NCBI GenBank assembly: GCA_015075375.1
Contig: JABTUM010000001.1
Location: 2,661,201 to 2,725,200, forward strand
DNA length: 64,000 bases
Direction: 5' to 3'
DNA from: Planctomycetota bacterium
GTDB taxonomy: Bacteria; Planctomycetota; SZUA-567; H5-PLA8
A model generated the notes under the pieces. That model was not told the DNA's origin and searched no databases. It was given only the letters and a program-made list of their open reading frames with translations. Positions 19,325-29,331 of the stretch are shown here, one piece after another (position 1 is the stretch's first letter; each line of letters begins with the position of its first letter). The position numbers and the translations under genes were made by a program.

Positions 19325-20674
19325 ATGAGCCTCCCCACCGATGTCCGGATCGCCGAAGCGCGCGTCGCCTTCGAAGAACGCCGCCTGCGCACGCCCCTGA
19401 TCCTCAGCACCGGCCCCATCGCCGCCGTCACGCAAGCCACGGTCGCCGTCCGCGTCGAGAACGCACGCGGCCAAAGCGCCGCCGGAACCGGAACGATCTA
19501 CCTCTCCGATCTCTGGTCCTGGCCCGATCCCAAGCGCACCCACCTCGAACGCGACGCGGCCATGCAGGCGCTGAGCGTAACGCTGGCCCAACAACTCCCC
19601 GAGATCGGCCGCGAACCGGCTCACGCGCTCGACCACGGCGTGGCTCTCGAACACGCGCTCCACGGCCTCGCGCGGAAGGTGCCCGACGCGGCGGCCCCGA
19701 TGCCGTTCCTCGCCGCGCTCGTCTGCGCCAGCCCCTTCGACGCGGCCGTACACGATGCCTTCGGGAAGCTCTTGGGCCGCAGCGCCTACGCGGCGCTGGC
19801 GCCCGAGTTCCTTCCGCAAGGCCTCGAGCATTACCTCGGCGCCGCGGAACCCCTCGCGCAGGGCCGGCATCTCAGCGAATTCGTCCGCCGCCGCCCGCAC
19901 GCGCGTTTGAACGCATGGCACATCGTCGGAAAGGCCGATGCGCTCACGCACGCCGAGTTCGCGCGTTCGGGCAAAGCTCCCCTCGGCGACGGCCTGCCCG
20001 ATAACGTCGAAGGCTGGATCGAACGCCTCGGCCTGGCCTGCTTCAAGCTCAAGATCACCGGAACGGACAACCTCTTCGACGTGAAGCGCACCGTCGATAC
20101 CTTCGCCGCCGTCCGCGAAGTCCACGACCGCCTGCGTACGGACCGCAACGTCACGCTTTCCATCGACAGCAACGAGGCCAACCCCGATGCCGCGAGCGTC
20201 GTCGATTACCTCGAACGCCTCCGCGAGGCCTCGCCCCGAGCCTACGACGCGCTTGCCTACGTCGAACAGCCCACCGGGCGGGACTTGAAGAAAGCCAACG
20301 CCGACGTCCGCCCGATCGCGCTGCGCAAACCCGTCTTCGTCGACGAGGCGCTCACCGGGCTCGAACTGCTCCCCACCGTCCGCGCGCAAGGCTGGAGCGG
20401 CCTGGCGCTGAAGACGTGCAAGGGGCAGACCGGCGCGCTGCTCTGCGCCGCGTGGTGTCATCTGCACGGGCTGCCCTACACGCTCCAAGACCTCACCAAC
20501 CCCGGCGCCGCCTGGATCCAAGGCATCGGACTTGCCGCGCATCTTGAGACGCTGAACGGGGTGGAATTGAACGCGTACCAATACACGCCCGCCGCGATTG
20601 GCACGGAGCCGGTCTTCCGGATCGAGCAAGGCTGGCACGAGACCGCGGCGCTGCAAGGCGTCGGTTTGGCCTGA
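19325..20674 (+). CDS. enolase-superfamily enzyme (mandelate racemase/muconate lactonizing type)
   Basis: A 449-residue protein with the enolase-superfamily layout: an N-terminal alpha+beta capping domain, then a TIM-like barrel. Catalytic and metal elements are visible in order: Lys of FKLKITG, metal ligands Asp in SIDSNEANP, Glu in YVEQPTGRD and Asp in VFVDEALTG, and the second acid/base Lys in LALKTCKGQTG. Such enzymes abstract a proton next to a carboxylate (racemases, epimerases, acid-sugar dehydratases, cycloisomerases). The substrate cannot be read from sequence. The gene has 58 nt between it and the preceding one and ends 3 nt from a convergent gene. Confidence 0.9.
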   Translation: MSLPTDVRIAEARVAFEERRLRTPLILSTGPIAAVTQATVAVRVENARGQSAAGTGTIYLSDLWSWPDPKRTHLERDAAMQALSVTLAQQLPEIGREPAHALDHGVALEHALHGLARKVPDAAAPMPFLAALVCASPFDAAVHDAFGKLLGRSAYAALAPEFLPQGLEHYLGAAEPLAQGRHLSEFVRRRPHARLNAWHIVGKADALTHAEFARSGKAPLGDGLPDNVEGWIERLGLACFKLKITGTDNLFDVKRTVDTFAAVREVHDRLRTDRNVTLSIDSNEANPDAASVVDYLERLREASPRAYDALAYVEQPTGRDLKKANADVRPIALRKPVFVDEALTGLELLPTVRAQGWSGLALKTCKGQTGALLCAAWCHLHGLPYTLQDLTNPGAAWIQGIGLAAHLETLNGVELNAYQYTPAAIGTEPVFRIEQGWHETAALQGVGLA

Positions 20675-20677
20675 CCC

Positions 20678-21220
20678 TTATTTACCCGGCGTCACCGCAG
20701 GCGGTTGATTGGCCTTGTTCCGCGCATCGGCCGGCGGCGGAAGCAGATCGCCTTCCGGATGCGCCGCTTCCTTGGGCGCGGCCGGCGGAACGTATGCAGG
20801 AGGCGTTTCGGGCTTCGGCGCGGGCTTGGCGGGCGGCGCTTCCAACGATGCAGACTGCGGAATCACTTCGCCCTTCGGCGGCGCGGCGCGCTCCGGAGGC
20901 GGCAGGGTCACCACCACATCCGGCGGACGCGACGGCTCCACGCGGTTCTCGACGTATACGTCCGGCACCTTCACGATCTCGCGCACGACCTCGTGAATCT
21001 GCGCCGGCGGCACGTGGTTGTTCACCTGGATCGCGCCGTCGGGCAGCACCGCCGTGACCTGCGGACTGAACGCCGGCGCTTGAACCTGGATCGGCGGCGG
21101 CGGCACGACTACCGTCCAGCGCTGCCCCAAGTACATCGCCCCGACGACGATCCCGCTGGTCAGCAACGGCAGCCCAAAAAGCAGTACCAACGGCTCTTTC
21201 CCATCCATTTCCATCTTCAT
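20678..21220 (-). CDS. single-pass membrane protein with proline-rich tail
   Basis: Starting at the ATG at 21220, the 180-residue product has one membrane helix near the N-terminus (LVLLFGLPLLTSGIVVGAMY), then a short beta-rich segment (VTAVLPDGAIQVNNHVPPAQ, VVREIVKVPDVYVENRVEP) and a long proline/alanine-rich C-terminus. A longer start at 21274 is possible but has no better ribosome site. I do not recognise a family. It may be a surface or stalk-like protein. Confidence 0.65.
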   Translation of the reverse strand: MKMEMDGKEPLVLLFGLPLLTSGIVVGAMYLGQRWTVVVPPPPIQVQAPAFSPQVTAVLPDGAIQVNNHVPPAQIHEVVREIVKVPDVYVENRVEPSRPPDVVVTLPPPERAAPPKGEVIPQSASLEAPPAKPAPKPETPPAYVPPAAPKEAAHPEGDLLPPPADARNKANQPPAVTPGK

Positions 21221-21526
21221 GGCCGGCGACCCTTGCAACGACGCGCCATCCCCCGGACAGGCTCCCCCGTGCATGCAGAGTTTGTGGCTCGCGCGCGTCC
21301 GGAAGCACCTAGGAAAAAGGACGAGTCTCGCGCGCGCCGTATGAGAGAGGATAGCGAGTTTTCGCCGCGGTCAGCGGGTCAGCTTGACTGGGTGTGCAAA
21401 ATGGCTGCTTGGATCGCGTCAGAAGCTATGCCGAGTGAGCATTCACCACGTGAACCGTCCAACCGGTTGGTGTCTCGAATGCAATCGGGCCGCGCGGATT
21501 AAGATTTATGGAGTACGCGCCAAAGC
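21221..21526. other. gene-free spacer
   Basis: About 300 nt between two minus-strand genes. I see no convincing gene, terminator or RNA. It should contain the promoter of the membrane-protein gene to its left. Confidence 0.4.
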
Positions 21527-23608
21527 CTACTGCCCGCGCATCGCCCACTGGCCCCACATCGCCTGGATTTCCGCGAGCTTCCGGCCGTAGGCTTCTTCCA
21601 CCGCCGCTTGGCTGTCGCGCCCTGCGCGGATCGCGTCCACCAGCTTGATGAAGCGCTGGTTGTCCGACTTGTACAGATAACTCACCATCGAATAGCAGGT
21701 CAGGTAATCCAGGCTGCCCATCCCGATCAGGTCCAGCGGGAAGATCAGATCCCACGTCTTGAGCTTGCTCTGCAGCGCGAACTTGCGGATGTCCTGGTCC
21801 CAGTTCTCGCCGAACTTCACCGCGTTGGCCTCGTAGCGGAACGAATACACGAGGTTCTTCTGCGTGACCATGTTCTCGCACAGCGCCGCGAAGCCCTCGC
21901 TCAGCCACGCCGGCGCCTGCCCGTCGGTCGCCTCCAGCATCGATTGCTTGGCGAACTGGAACAGCGCCATGTGATGCGGGCCCGGCGCCTGCGCCTGCTT
22001 CGAATTGAAGTAGCCCAGGTTCCGGCTCATCCCGCCCGTCGATTGCCGAGCCAGCTTCCAGTGCTCCCCCGGCACCTGCTTCTCGAACGCATCGATCAGC
22101 TTGTTGTAGCCCACTTCGTCCCACAGGATCAGGATCTCGTGCGTGTGCGGGCGCGTCGGGGTCAGTGCGATCGAGCGCGTCTGCTGCTGCAGCAGGTTCG
22201 TAAGCTGCTCGATCTGCAGGCCCACGTTCTTGGCCGTCGCTTCGGGCAACTGCGCGTGAACCGTGATGTGATGCGTGTCCACGCGGACGAGCTGCATGCC
22301 CGTGATCGTTTCCCAGTTCCGGTGCTTCTGCTCCACCGTCTCGTAGCTCGCTTTGGCCTCGTCGAGCAGCACCTTCGGATCGCGCGAGCCGGTGTAATTC
22401 GCCTGGAACATCCACGGGATCCACGCCTGCGGCGGCGGCGGCACTTCGCTCTCCAGATGCACGAACGCGCGCGGCGGGAGGATCGGCTGATAGATCGCGG
22501 CCAGGCCCGGCTTGGCCGGTTCGGGCGGCGGCGCCACTTTGGGCGCAGGCTTCACTTCCGGAACCGGCGCCGGCGCTTTCGGATCGGTCTCGGGCAGCGG
22601 AGCCGGATCGTTCAGCGCCGGCGGCTCCACCGCCGGCGGACCGCTGCGCGGAGGGGCCACGGCCACCGCCGGCTCTTCGTCCGGATCCATTTCTTCGTCC
22701 AGCTTCGAGCGCGCCGGCGGACGGTCTTTGACCATCAGCGCGGAGGCCGGGTCCACCGTCTTCGGCGCTTCGGCCACCACCGCCGGGGCCGCGGGTTCCG
22801 TGGGCGGCGGCGTAGCCGGGCCCACCGTCGCGACCTGCGGCTCTTCGGGAACCTGAGGCGCCGCTTCGGACCTCGCGACGGCTTTCGATTCCGGAGCCGG
22901 AAGAACCGGCGTCTGAGCGTGCGGTGGCTCCGAATGCGGTTCCGCCGGCTTCGGTGCGGTTGGGCTCGCCGGCGGGCTCTCCGGAGCCTGCGCAGCTTGC
23001 GGTGCGTTCGTGCCGCCGCGGCCCAGCAGAATCCCCAGCATCACCGCCGCCGCGATGCCGCCGCCGATGCCGATCCACTTCAGCGGAATCTTCTCGCGCT
23101 CTTTCGGCGCATCCACCGCCGGCGTCGCCGCGCTCGATCCGGCCGCGCGAGCGGCCTTCGGTACCGCACCCACCAGGAACGACGCTTCGCCGCTCCGCGC
23201 CGGCACCATCACGCGCGCGCGGCAGGCCGGGCACATCGCCGGCTGCTGAGCCATATTCGCCGGGAAGCCCGCGGGCTTCTGGCAGTTCGGGCACTGGAAC
23301 GTGATGAAGGCGGCGGCTTCTACTTTGGGCGCATGCGACGCCGAAGCGGAAGCTTTCTTCTTCTGCATCAGCTTCGCGGCTTCTTCCGGCGAAACTTCTT
23401 CCACCTCGGCCACCGCCGTCGGCGCTTCCACCGGTGGCGGATCGCTCGGCTCCGCCGCCCCGATCGGCTGGTCGTTCTCGTCCAGCGTGCTTGCCGCCGG
23501 AATATCGATCTGCTTTTTGCAGTTCGGACAGCCGCCGCGCTTGCCGGCGTACTCGTCGCGCACCCGGATTTTTCGTTCGCAAAGCGGACAACGGAATTTA
23601 ACGCTCAT
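21527..23608 (-). CDS. double zinc-ribbon membrane protein with degenerate gluzincin-like domain
   Basis: The 693-residue product starts at the ATG at 23608, after AGGTAGGGG. Two zinc ribbons come first (C7/C10...C27/C30 in FRCPLCERK and GGCPNCKKQ; C106/C109...C126/C129 in FQCPNCQKP and AMCPACRAR). A membrane helix follows at about 177-195, then a 200-residue Pro/Ala/Glu-rich linker and a folded C-terminal domain. That domain resembles the DUF1570/peptidase MA-like domain of the protein at 40466-42223, keeping the downstream APAWLSEGFAALCEN, but the HExxH zinc site is replaced by HHMALFQ, so it is probably not a protease. Cytoplasmic ribbons linked across the membrane to a surface domain are typical of planctomycete proteins. 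Confidence 0.88.
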   Translation of the reverse strand: MSVKFRCPLCERKIRVRDEYAGKRGGCPNCKKQIDIPAASTLDENDQPIGAAEPSDPPPVEAPTAVAEVEEVSPEEAAKLMQKKKASASASHAPKVEAAAFITFQCPNCQKPAGFPANMAQQPAMCPACRARVMVPARSGEASFLVGAVPKAARAAGSSAATPAVDAPKEREKIPLKWIGIGGGIAAAVMLGILLGRGGTNAPQAAQAPESPPASPTAPKPAEPHSEPPHAQTPVLPAPESKAVARSEAAPQVPEEPQVATVGPATPPPTEPAAPAVVAEAPKTVDPASALMVKDRPPARSKLDEEMDPDEEPAVAVAPPRSGPPAVEPPALNDPAPLPETDPKAPAPVPEVKPAPKVAPPPEPAKPGLAAIYQPILPPRAFVHLESEVPPPPQAWIPWMFQANYTGSRDPKVLLDEAKASYETVEQKHRNWETITGMQLVRVDTHHITVHAQLPEATAKNVGLQIEQLTNLLQQQTRSIALTPTRPHTHEILILWDEVGYNKLIDAFEKQVPGEHWKLARQSTGGMSRNLGYFNSKQAQAPGPHHMALFQFAKQSMLEATDGQAPAWLSEGFAALCENMVTQKNLVYSFRYEANAVKFGENWDQDIRKFALQSKLKTWDLIFPLDLIGMGSLDYLTCYSMVSYLYKSDNQRFIKLVDAIRAGRDSQAAVEEAYGRKLAEIQAMWGQWAMRGQ

Positions 23609-23917
23609 GGCCCCTACCTCTATGTGGCATTCCACCTGTGACGTAACGTGCGGTGGCTTTGCTAGCTGTCAGTAAGTCTCGTACAATCGCTAACTTCCTG
23701 CCCAATAAGGCCTATGTAAAGGTGCCCTTTCGGGCTCCGCTTCGCCCCTAATTCTCGATTGCACATAGTGCGCCCGCGAATTTTAGGCATTAAGGGTCCT
23801 TCCCCTGCCCCGTTGTCAGGTTGGTGTAAGCGTTTCGGATTCGCTCGAAACCTTAACCGCACACCGGGCGTCTCATGCCTGGACGAGAGCACCGCAAGCA
23901 GTCAAAGGAGCCACGCC
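23609..23917. promoter_or_regulatory. divergent promoter region
   Basis: About 310 nt separate the divergent zinc-ribbon and VIT/VWA genes, so both promoters must lie here. It contains a short palindrome GCACATAGTGC (23761-23771) and AAAGGTGCCCTTT (23719-23731). No -35/-10 pair stands out. AAAGGAG at the right end serves the VIT/VWA gene. Confidence 0.35.
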
Positions 23918-26443
23918 ATGTCCTTCAGCCGCCGTCAATACCTGATTCTCTTCACGCTCACCTTAGTGAGCTTGGCTTGGCTGCGTTCCGCGCACGCCGA
24001 AATGCTCATGGTCCCCACCGACCGCGAAGCGCGGGTGGTGGACGAAATCGGAATGCCCGAGCGCCGGCTGATCCGCGCGCCGCGCCCCGCCGACTTGCCC
24101 TTCCGCGTCACCCAAAGCCGCGTCGACGTGCGCATCGAGGAAAACGTCGCCACCACCACGCTCACCCAGACGTTTCTCAACCTAAGCGGACGGCAGCTCG
24201 AAGTCCGCGTCATGGTCCCGCTCCCGGCCGATGCGACGATCAACCGCAGCGCCCTATCCATGGGCGACGAGATGGTCCAAGGCAAGCTTTATAACGCCGC
24301 CGAAGCCCAGCAGATTTACGAGACCATCGTCAGCAGCCGCCGCGATCCGGCGCTGCTGCGCTTCGTCGGCGAGAACCTCTACGAAGCGCGCGTCTTCCCC
24401 ATCGAACCCAACCAGGAACGCAGCCTCCAGTTCAGCTTCACGCAGGTCCTCGCGCCCGTCGGCGGGCTTTACGATTTCCGCCACATCCTTGCCGGCAGCC
24501 AGCTTTACCGCACCGGCGTCGAGAAGTTCCAGTTCGAGTGCGTCATCCGCGGCGCCAGCCCCTTGGGCCCCGTCTACAGCCCCAGCCACCTGGTCTCGGT
24601 CGATCGCCCCGATCCCAAGAGCGCCACGATCAAGTTCAAGGAAGACTTCCTCGCCAGCGACCGCGATTTCCGGCTCTACTACGCGCCCACCGCCGACGAC
24701 GTGGCGCTGCGCATCCTCACCCACCGCCCCAAGGCCGAAGAAGACGGCTACTTCATGCTTCTCGTCCGCCCCGGCGAACAGCTCGACACCAGCAAAGTCC
24801 TGCCCAAGGAAATCGTCTTCGTCCTCGATACTTCGGGCAGCATGGCCGGCGAAAAAATGGAGCAAGCCAAAGCCGCGCTCAACTTCTGCCTCAATCAGCT
24901 CAATCCGCGCGACCGCTTCAATCTCGTGCCCTTCAGCACCGAAGTGAAGAGCTTCAATCCCAAGCTGCTTGAAGCCACCAAAGAGAACGTCCAGAAAGCC
25001 CTGGCTTACGTCGACGCGCTCGAAGCCACCGGCGGCACCAACATCGACGACGCGCTGCGCACCGCGCTCGAAAACGATTTCACCGCCGGACCCGCCAGCG
25101 CCAAACTCGTCATCTTCCTCACCGACGGCAAGCCCAGCGTCGGGATCACCGACATCAAGAGCATCCTCAAGGACGTCGAGAACTCCAACGGCAAGCCCCA
25201 AGCCCGCGTCTTTGCCTTCGGCGTCGGCACCGACGTCAACACTCACCTGCTCGACCGCCTCGTCATGGACGCCGCCGGCACGTGCAGTTACGTCGCACCG
25301 AAGGAGGATTTGGAACTGAAGGTCAGCGACTTCTACGCCAAGATCAAGAACCCCGTCATGACCGATCTCGCCCTCGACCTCGGGCCCTCCGCCCGCGTCC
25401 ACAGCCTCTATCCCAAGAAGCTCCCCGCGCTCTTCAAGGGCAACGAACTCCTCGTCTTCGGGCGCTACAAAGGCACGGGCAGCGGCGACGCGGTCCTCAC
25501 CGGCAACGTCGCCGGCGAGAAGCGCGAGATACGCCTACCGGTAGTCTGGGCCGAAGCCGACCGCGGCAACGACTTCCTGCCCCGCGTCTGGGCCATGCGC
25601 AAGATCGGGCACCTGCTCGAAGAGCTGCGCCTGGGCGGTCCGAACCAGGAGCTGATCGAAGAAGTCGTGGCCCTCGCCCAGCAGCATGGAATTGTCACGC
25701 CGTACACCAGCCAGCTTGTCCTCGAACCCGGCATGGACCCCAACGCGATCCGCGACGGCCGCTGGCGCGGGCGGCTGACCGAAGAGACCGCCGCTCTCGC
25801 CCCCGGCGCCCCGACGGCCTCCAGCCGCGAATTGCTTGACGGCGCCAACGCCAATCTGGAAGGTTTGCGCAAGGAAGCCGAACAGCGCGCCGGACAGGCC
25901 GTGGCGGCCAAGAGCGGCGATCTGGCCGTCTCGCTCGCCGAAGCAGAGAAGCAGCTAAAGGACGCGCAGGGCGATGCCGGATTCGCCGCGCGCGCCCCCA
26001 AGCCCGCGGAAACCGGCGAAGCGCTCGACGACAAATCCGTCGAGCGGCGCTTCAAGAGCGACAGCGCCGCCCGCGAACTCAAGGCCCAGGCCTACGCCGC
26101 CGACCGGCTGGCCCAGCAGAGCGGCGGGGCGGGCGGGAAAGTCCTGGCTCTCGACGGCGACGAAGCCAAGCAGCTCCAGGATTTCGTCGAGACCAGCGCC
26201 GAGATGACCATCAAGCAGGCCGCCGGACGCGCCTTCTATCTGCGCCAGAACGTCTGGGTCGACGGCACCATGAAGCTCAAAGACGGCGAAGAACCGGTCA
26301 AACTCGAAGCCTTCGGCAAGGAGTACTTCGAACTGCTCAAGAAGCACCCCGAACTCGGCGCGGTCTTCGCGCTGGGCGACGATGTACTCGTCTCCGTCGA
26401 CGGCAAGGCCTACCGCGTCGTCCCGCCCGCCGCGAAGAAATGA
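23918..26443 (+). CDS. VIT and VWA domain protein, exported
   Basis: The ATG at 23918 has AAAGGAG upstream and opens a signal peptide (RRQYLILFTLTLVSLAWLRS, then AHAEM). The 841-residue protein has a VIT domain (about residues 55-190: VDVRIEENVATTTLTQTFLN, LPADATINRSALSMGDEMVQ, VFPIEPNQERSLQFSF) followed by a VWA domain with the metal-binding LDTSGSMAGEKMEQAKAAL near residue 303 and FLTDGKPSVG. A long coiled-coil-prone C-terminus ends with a small domain (WVDGTMKLKDGEEPVKLEAF). This VIT-VWA order is that of inter-alpha-trypsin-inhibitor-like bacterial proteins, thought to bind other surface proteins. A rho-independent terminator follows, so the gene is its own unit. Confidence 0.92.
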   Translation: MSFSRRQYLILFTLTLVSLAWLRSAHAEMLMVPTDREARVVDEIGMPERRLIRAPRPADLPFRVTQSRVDVRIEENVATTTLTQTFLNLSGRQLEVRVMVPLPADATINRSALSMGDEMVQGKLYNAAEAQQIYETIVSSRRDPALLRFVGENLYEARVFPIEPNQERSLQFSFTQVLAPVGGLYDFRHILAGSQLYRTGVEKFQFECVIRGASPLGPVYSPSHLVSVDRPDPKSATIKFKEDFLASDRDFRLYYAPTADDVALRILTHRPKAEEDGYFMLLVRPGEQLDTSKVLPKEIVFVLDTSGSMAGEKMEQAKAALNFCLNQLNPRDRFNLVPFSTEVKSFNPKLLEATKENVQKALAYVDALEATGGTNIDDALRTALENDFTAGPASAKLVIFLTDGKPSVGITDIKSILKDVENSNGKPQARVFAFGVGTDVNTHLLDRLVMDAAGTCSYVAPKEDLELKVSDFYAKIKNPVMTDLALDLGPSARVHSLYPKKLPALFKGNELLVFGRYKGTGSGDAVLTGNVAGEKREIRLPVVWAEADRGNDFLPRVWAMRKIGHLLEELRLGGPNQELIEEVVALAQQHGIVTPYTSQLVLEPGMDPNAIRDGRWRGRLTEETAALAPGAPTASSRELLDGANANLEGLRKEAEQRAGQAVAAKSGDLAVSLAEAEKQLKDAQGDAGFAARAPKPAETGEALDDKSVERRFKSDSAARELKAQAYAADRLAQQSGGAGGKVLALDGDEAKQLQDFVETSAEMTIKQAAGRAFYLRQNVWVDGTMKLKDGEEPVKLEAFGKEYFELLKKHPELGAVFALGDDVLVSVDGKAYRVVPPAAKK

Positions 26444-26484
26444 ACCGCGCGCCGGACGATGGGGTGGAAAAAGTTGAGCATAAT

Positions 26485-26518
26485 CCGGCGGCGAGTCTCT
26501 CGCCGCCGGTTCTGTTTT
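26485..26518 (+). terminator. rho-independent terminator after the VIT/VWA gene
   Basis: An 11-bp perfect stem (CCGGCGGCGAG, 3-nt loop, CTCGCCGCCGG) is followed by TTCTGTTTT, 42 nt past the stop codon. Confidence 0.85.
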
Positions 26519-26558
26519 CGGTAACCCACGGCATCACGCGTTCGCGCCGAACCGGAGC

Positions 26559-29144
26559 CTACTTCGTCAGCATCCACCAATGCACGCCGGCCGCCGCGGG
26601 CAGTTCGATCCGGTACGCGCCGTCTTCCCGCACCAGCGGAATGGCCGCTCCGGGCTTTCCGTCCGGTTCGCACGGGACGAGCTGCAAGCCTTCGATCTCC
26701 GACGCGAAGCGCAGCGTCGCGCGCACCGGCTCGCTGTGAAAGCGGCTCGCGTTTTCCTCTTTGATCGGCCGCACGCGAGCCACCGCCGTCAGCAGCACGC
26801 GCGTCGACTTCGTCAGCGGCTCTGCCGTCAGGCTGTTCAGCGCGAGCAGCGCCTTTGGTGTCCGCGATTCGACGCTCAACGGCCCCGCGCTCAGCTTCCC
26901 GGCCTCGCCCAGCCAGCCTTGTAAAGCCACTCCGCCCGGCGTGACCACCGTCTGCACGCCGCGCTTCAATTCGCGCTTCAACTCGCCGGTGTCCGAAACA
27001 ATCTCGGTGGCTTCGGCGGCCAGGTAGCTCTTGTGCGGATCGTCGATCGTTTCTACTCCCTCGGCCGGCGCGGTGGCCTGCACCCAAGGCAGCTCTTTGA
27101 TCGCCTCGAGGCCGATCGTGACCCGGTGCATCTCCATCAGCGTGCGCACCGCGCGGGACTGCTCGCCGCCGAGTTTCTTATCGAGCGCCGTTTCGCGCTT
27201 GGCGCGGAGCATCACCGTTTGCTTGGCCTCCTGGACGTCGCGGCGAAAAAAGAGCGCCGCGGCGGGCATCGCCGCCGTCACGCCCGGATCGCCGTAGCTC
27301 GACCAGTTGTCGATCCCACGCGCGCCCGTGCCGAAGATATCCTGGCTGTACCCGTACAGCATCGGAGCATCCCAGCCCTGCAGCGCCCCCACCGCCGCCC
27401 AGTACACCGGCATCGTGAAGCGGTCGCGGCCAGGGTAATGCCCGATGTTGTATTCCGTGATGGCGAACGGCTTGCCGTAAAGCTGAGCGCCGGCGGCGGT
27501 ATGGAGAAAGTTCGAACCCGTCCGCGGATCGGCCGACAGCGCTTCGTCTCCGCCGTAGCTGTGGCAATCGACGATCCCGCCGCGCGCCAGCGAATACAGC
27601 GCGCCCATCCCCATCCCGCCCCAGATATGCCCCGCCGCCACCGGCGGCTTGACTCCGAAGCCTTCCAGATGCCCCAGCATCGTCTCGAAGAATTGATGCT
27701 CCTTATCGAGCAGAAAAAGCTTCGCGGGCCCGTCGATCCACGTCTTCCACGTCTCGTCCGGCGGCAATCCCGTTCGCGCGCAGAACGCGCCCACCTCGGC
27801 CTGGAAGATCTTGGTGTGCGCCGGTACCCCCTTGTCCGGGAGCAGCGCGTTGCCGAAGTGGTAGACCAGATCGTTCTCGTTCGTCAGCAGCAGCCCCATT
27901 ACCGCGGGTTCGTCCTTCAGCGCCAGGCCCGTATGCGGGTTCGCTGCGCCGAGGTATTTCTCCGCGAATTCGCGCATCAATTCGGCCATTCGAGCGTTGT
28001 AGTAGCAGAAACCCTTCCCCTCGCTTGTCCCGTTCTTGCCCTTCCGAGCCATCTCGTCGAAGTTCGGAATCTCGTCCCCGGATTTGAACGGGCGCCCCAC
28101 GTGGATATCGATCCAGACGTACACGCCTTCGTCCTTCAAGCATTTCACGAACCAATGCATGTTATCCAGCGCCTGCGCGTCCAGATCGCGGCTGTGCGGC
28201 TTCTCCAGATCGATCAGGCACGGCTTCACCCACGTCCCGCTGTCGTGGTGATGCAGACGGATCAGGTTGAAGCCCAGCATTGCGATCCGCTCCGCCTGCT
28301 TCTTCAGTGCGTCCTTGCTCGAACGGAAGAGCGCATACGCCTGGACGTTCGCGCCCCAGAATTTAACCGGCGTTCCGTCCGCGAAAACCAGCCGCTCCCC
28401 GTCGGCCTTCACGAAGCCGTGCTTGCCCGCCGGCGTTTGGTTGAGAAAGCGCAGATCCACCGGGCTTTCGTCCGGGTGCAGCGCGTCCAGCGGCCACTGT
28501 TCCAGCGGTTCCGGACCGTAGCGTTCGTCCAGAGACGCGACCACCTCGCCGCCCTCCGGCAGCGTCACCGTCATCGTGAACGGAATCTGCCCCGCCGCGA
28601 CTTTCTCCGCGAAAAAGAACGTCCGGATCGTGTCCTTGCGCCCCTTCTCGAAGAAGATCGAACCCACCGGGGGATCGAACGTCACTTCCAGCGCCTGCCC
28701 CTTCACCGCCTCCCAGCGCCAGCCCTTCCCGCCCTCCAGCAGCGCCGGTTCCGGCGGCGCTTGTTCGAAAGCATCCGGACCCAGCTTCAGCGCGAACTCC
28801 AGCCCTCCGCCAATCACGTCGGCCTTCGCTTCGGCGGAGGTCCAGTCGTAACGGTAGATCAGTTGCCGTTCGCTGGCACGCTTGATCGATCCGTTCAGCG
28901 TCAGGCCCAGTCCGGGCACCGAACCGCCCAACGTGTACCCGCCGTCCCCGTCGCTCTTGGCGCCTACCTTCGGAGCGGCGAACTTCCAGTTCGCGGCCCA
29001 GAAGACGTACTTCGCGCCGGCCACGCGCGAACCGCGGTAGCTGACCGCTAACGTTCCCTCCGACGTGGCCTGCAATTCCCAATCGGCCGCGTGGACGCAG
29101 AAAGCGCACAGCAGCGCGCACAAGACCGGCATCGTCAATCGCAT
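26559..29144 (-). CDS. secreted clan GH-A-like glycoside hydrolase
   Basis: The start at 29144 gives a signal peptide (MRLTMPVLCALLCAFCVHAA) behind GGAG. The 861-residue protein has an N-terminal beta-sandwich (about residues 25-225) and a TIM barrel of cellulase/beta-galactosidase type, opening with GTPVKFWGANVQAYALF and GFNLIRLHHHDSG. The likely acid/base is Glu423 in LLTNENDL and the likely nucleophile Glu564 in FAITEYNIGHY, about 140 residues apart as expected for clan GH-A. A C-terminal beta domain follows. It should cleave an extracellular polysaccharide or oligosaccharide; the exact family is unclear. The gene stands alone between the terminator region and an unrelated membrane-protein gene. 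Confidence 0.88.
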   Translation of the reverse strand: MRLTMPVLCALLCAFCVHAADWELQATSEGTLAVSYRGSRVAGAKYVFWAANWKFAAPKVGAKSDGDGGYTLGGSVPGLGLTLNGSIKRASERQLIYRYDWTSAEAKADVIGGGLEFALKLGPDAFEQAPPEPALLEGGKGWRWEAVKGQALEVTFDPPVGSIFFEKGRKDTIRTFFFAEKVAAGQIPFTMTVTLPEGGEVVASLDERYGPEPLEQWPLDALHPDESPVDLRFLNQTPAGKHGFVKADGERLVFADGTPVKFWGANVQAYALFRSSKDALKKQAERIAMLGFNLIRLHHHDSGTWVKPCLIDLEKPHSRDLDAQALDNMHWFVKCLKDEGVYVWIDIHVGRPFKSGDEIPNFDEMARKGKNGTSEGKGFCYYNARMAELMREFAEKYLGAANPHTGLALKDEPAVMGLLLTNENDLVYHFGNALLPDKGVPAHTKIFQAEVGAFCARTGLPPDETWKTWIDGPAKLFLLDKEHQFFETMLGHLEGFGVKPPVAAGHIWGGMGMGALYSLARGGIVDCHSYGGDEALSADPRTGSNFLHTAAGAQLYGKPFAITEYNIGHYPGRDRFTMPVYWAAVGALQGWDAPMLYGYSQDIFGTGARGIDNWSSYGDPGVTAAMPAAALFFRRDVQEAKQTVMLRAKRETALDKKLGGEQSRAVRTLMEMHRVTIGLEAIKELPWVQATAPAEGVETIDDPHKSYLAAEATEIVSDTGELKRELKRGVQTVVTPGGVALQGWLGEAGKLSAGPLSVESRTPKALLALNSLTAEPLTKSTRVLLTAVARVRPIKEENASRFHSEPVRATLRFASEIEGLQLVPCEPDGKPGAAIPLVREDGAYRIELPAAAGVHWWMLTK

Positions 29145-29331
29145 CGTGAGGCTCCGGGGCGAACGCACGACCTTAATATATAGCGCATACACGGCTCGCG
29201 CCGGATAAGCGGCGTAAGCAACGGAAAACGAAAGCGCCTAAACGGCGTCGTCGAAGCGGTTTAGCTCCCGGTGCGTCCCGCGGCGAAAAGCCGCGCGCAT
29301 TCGGGCGCGGAAACTAACGGCAAATCGAACG

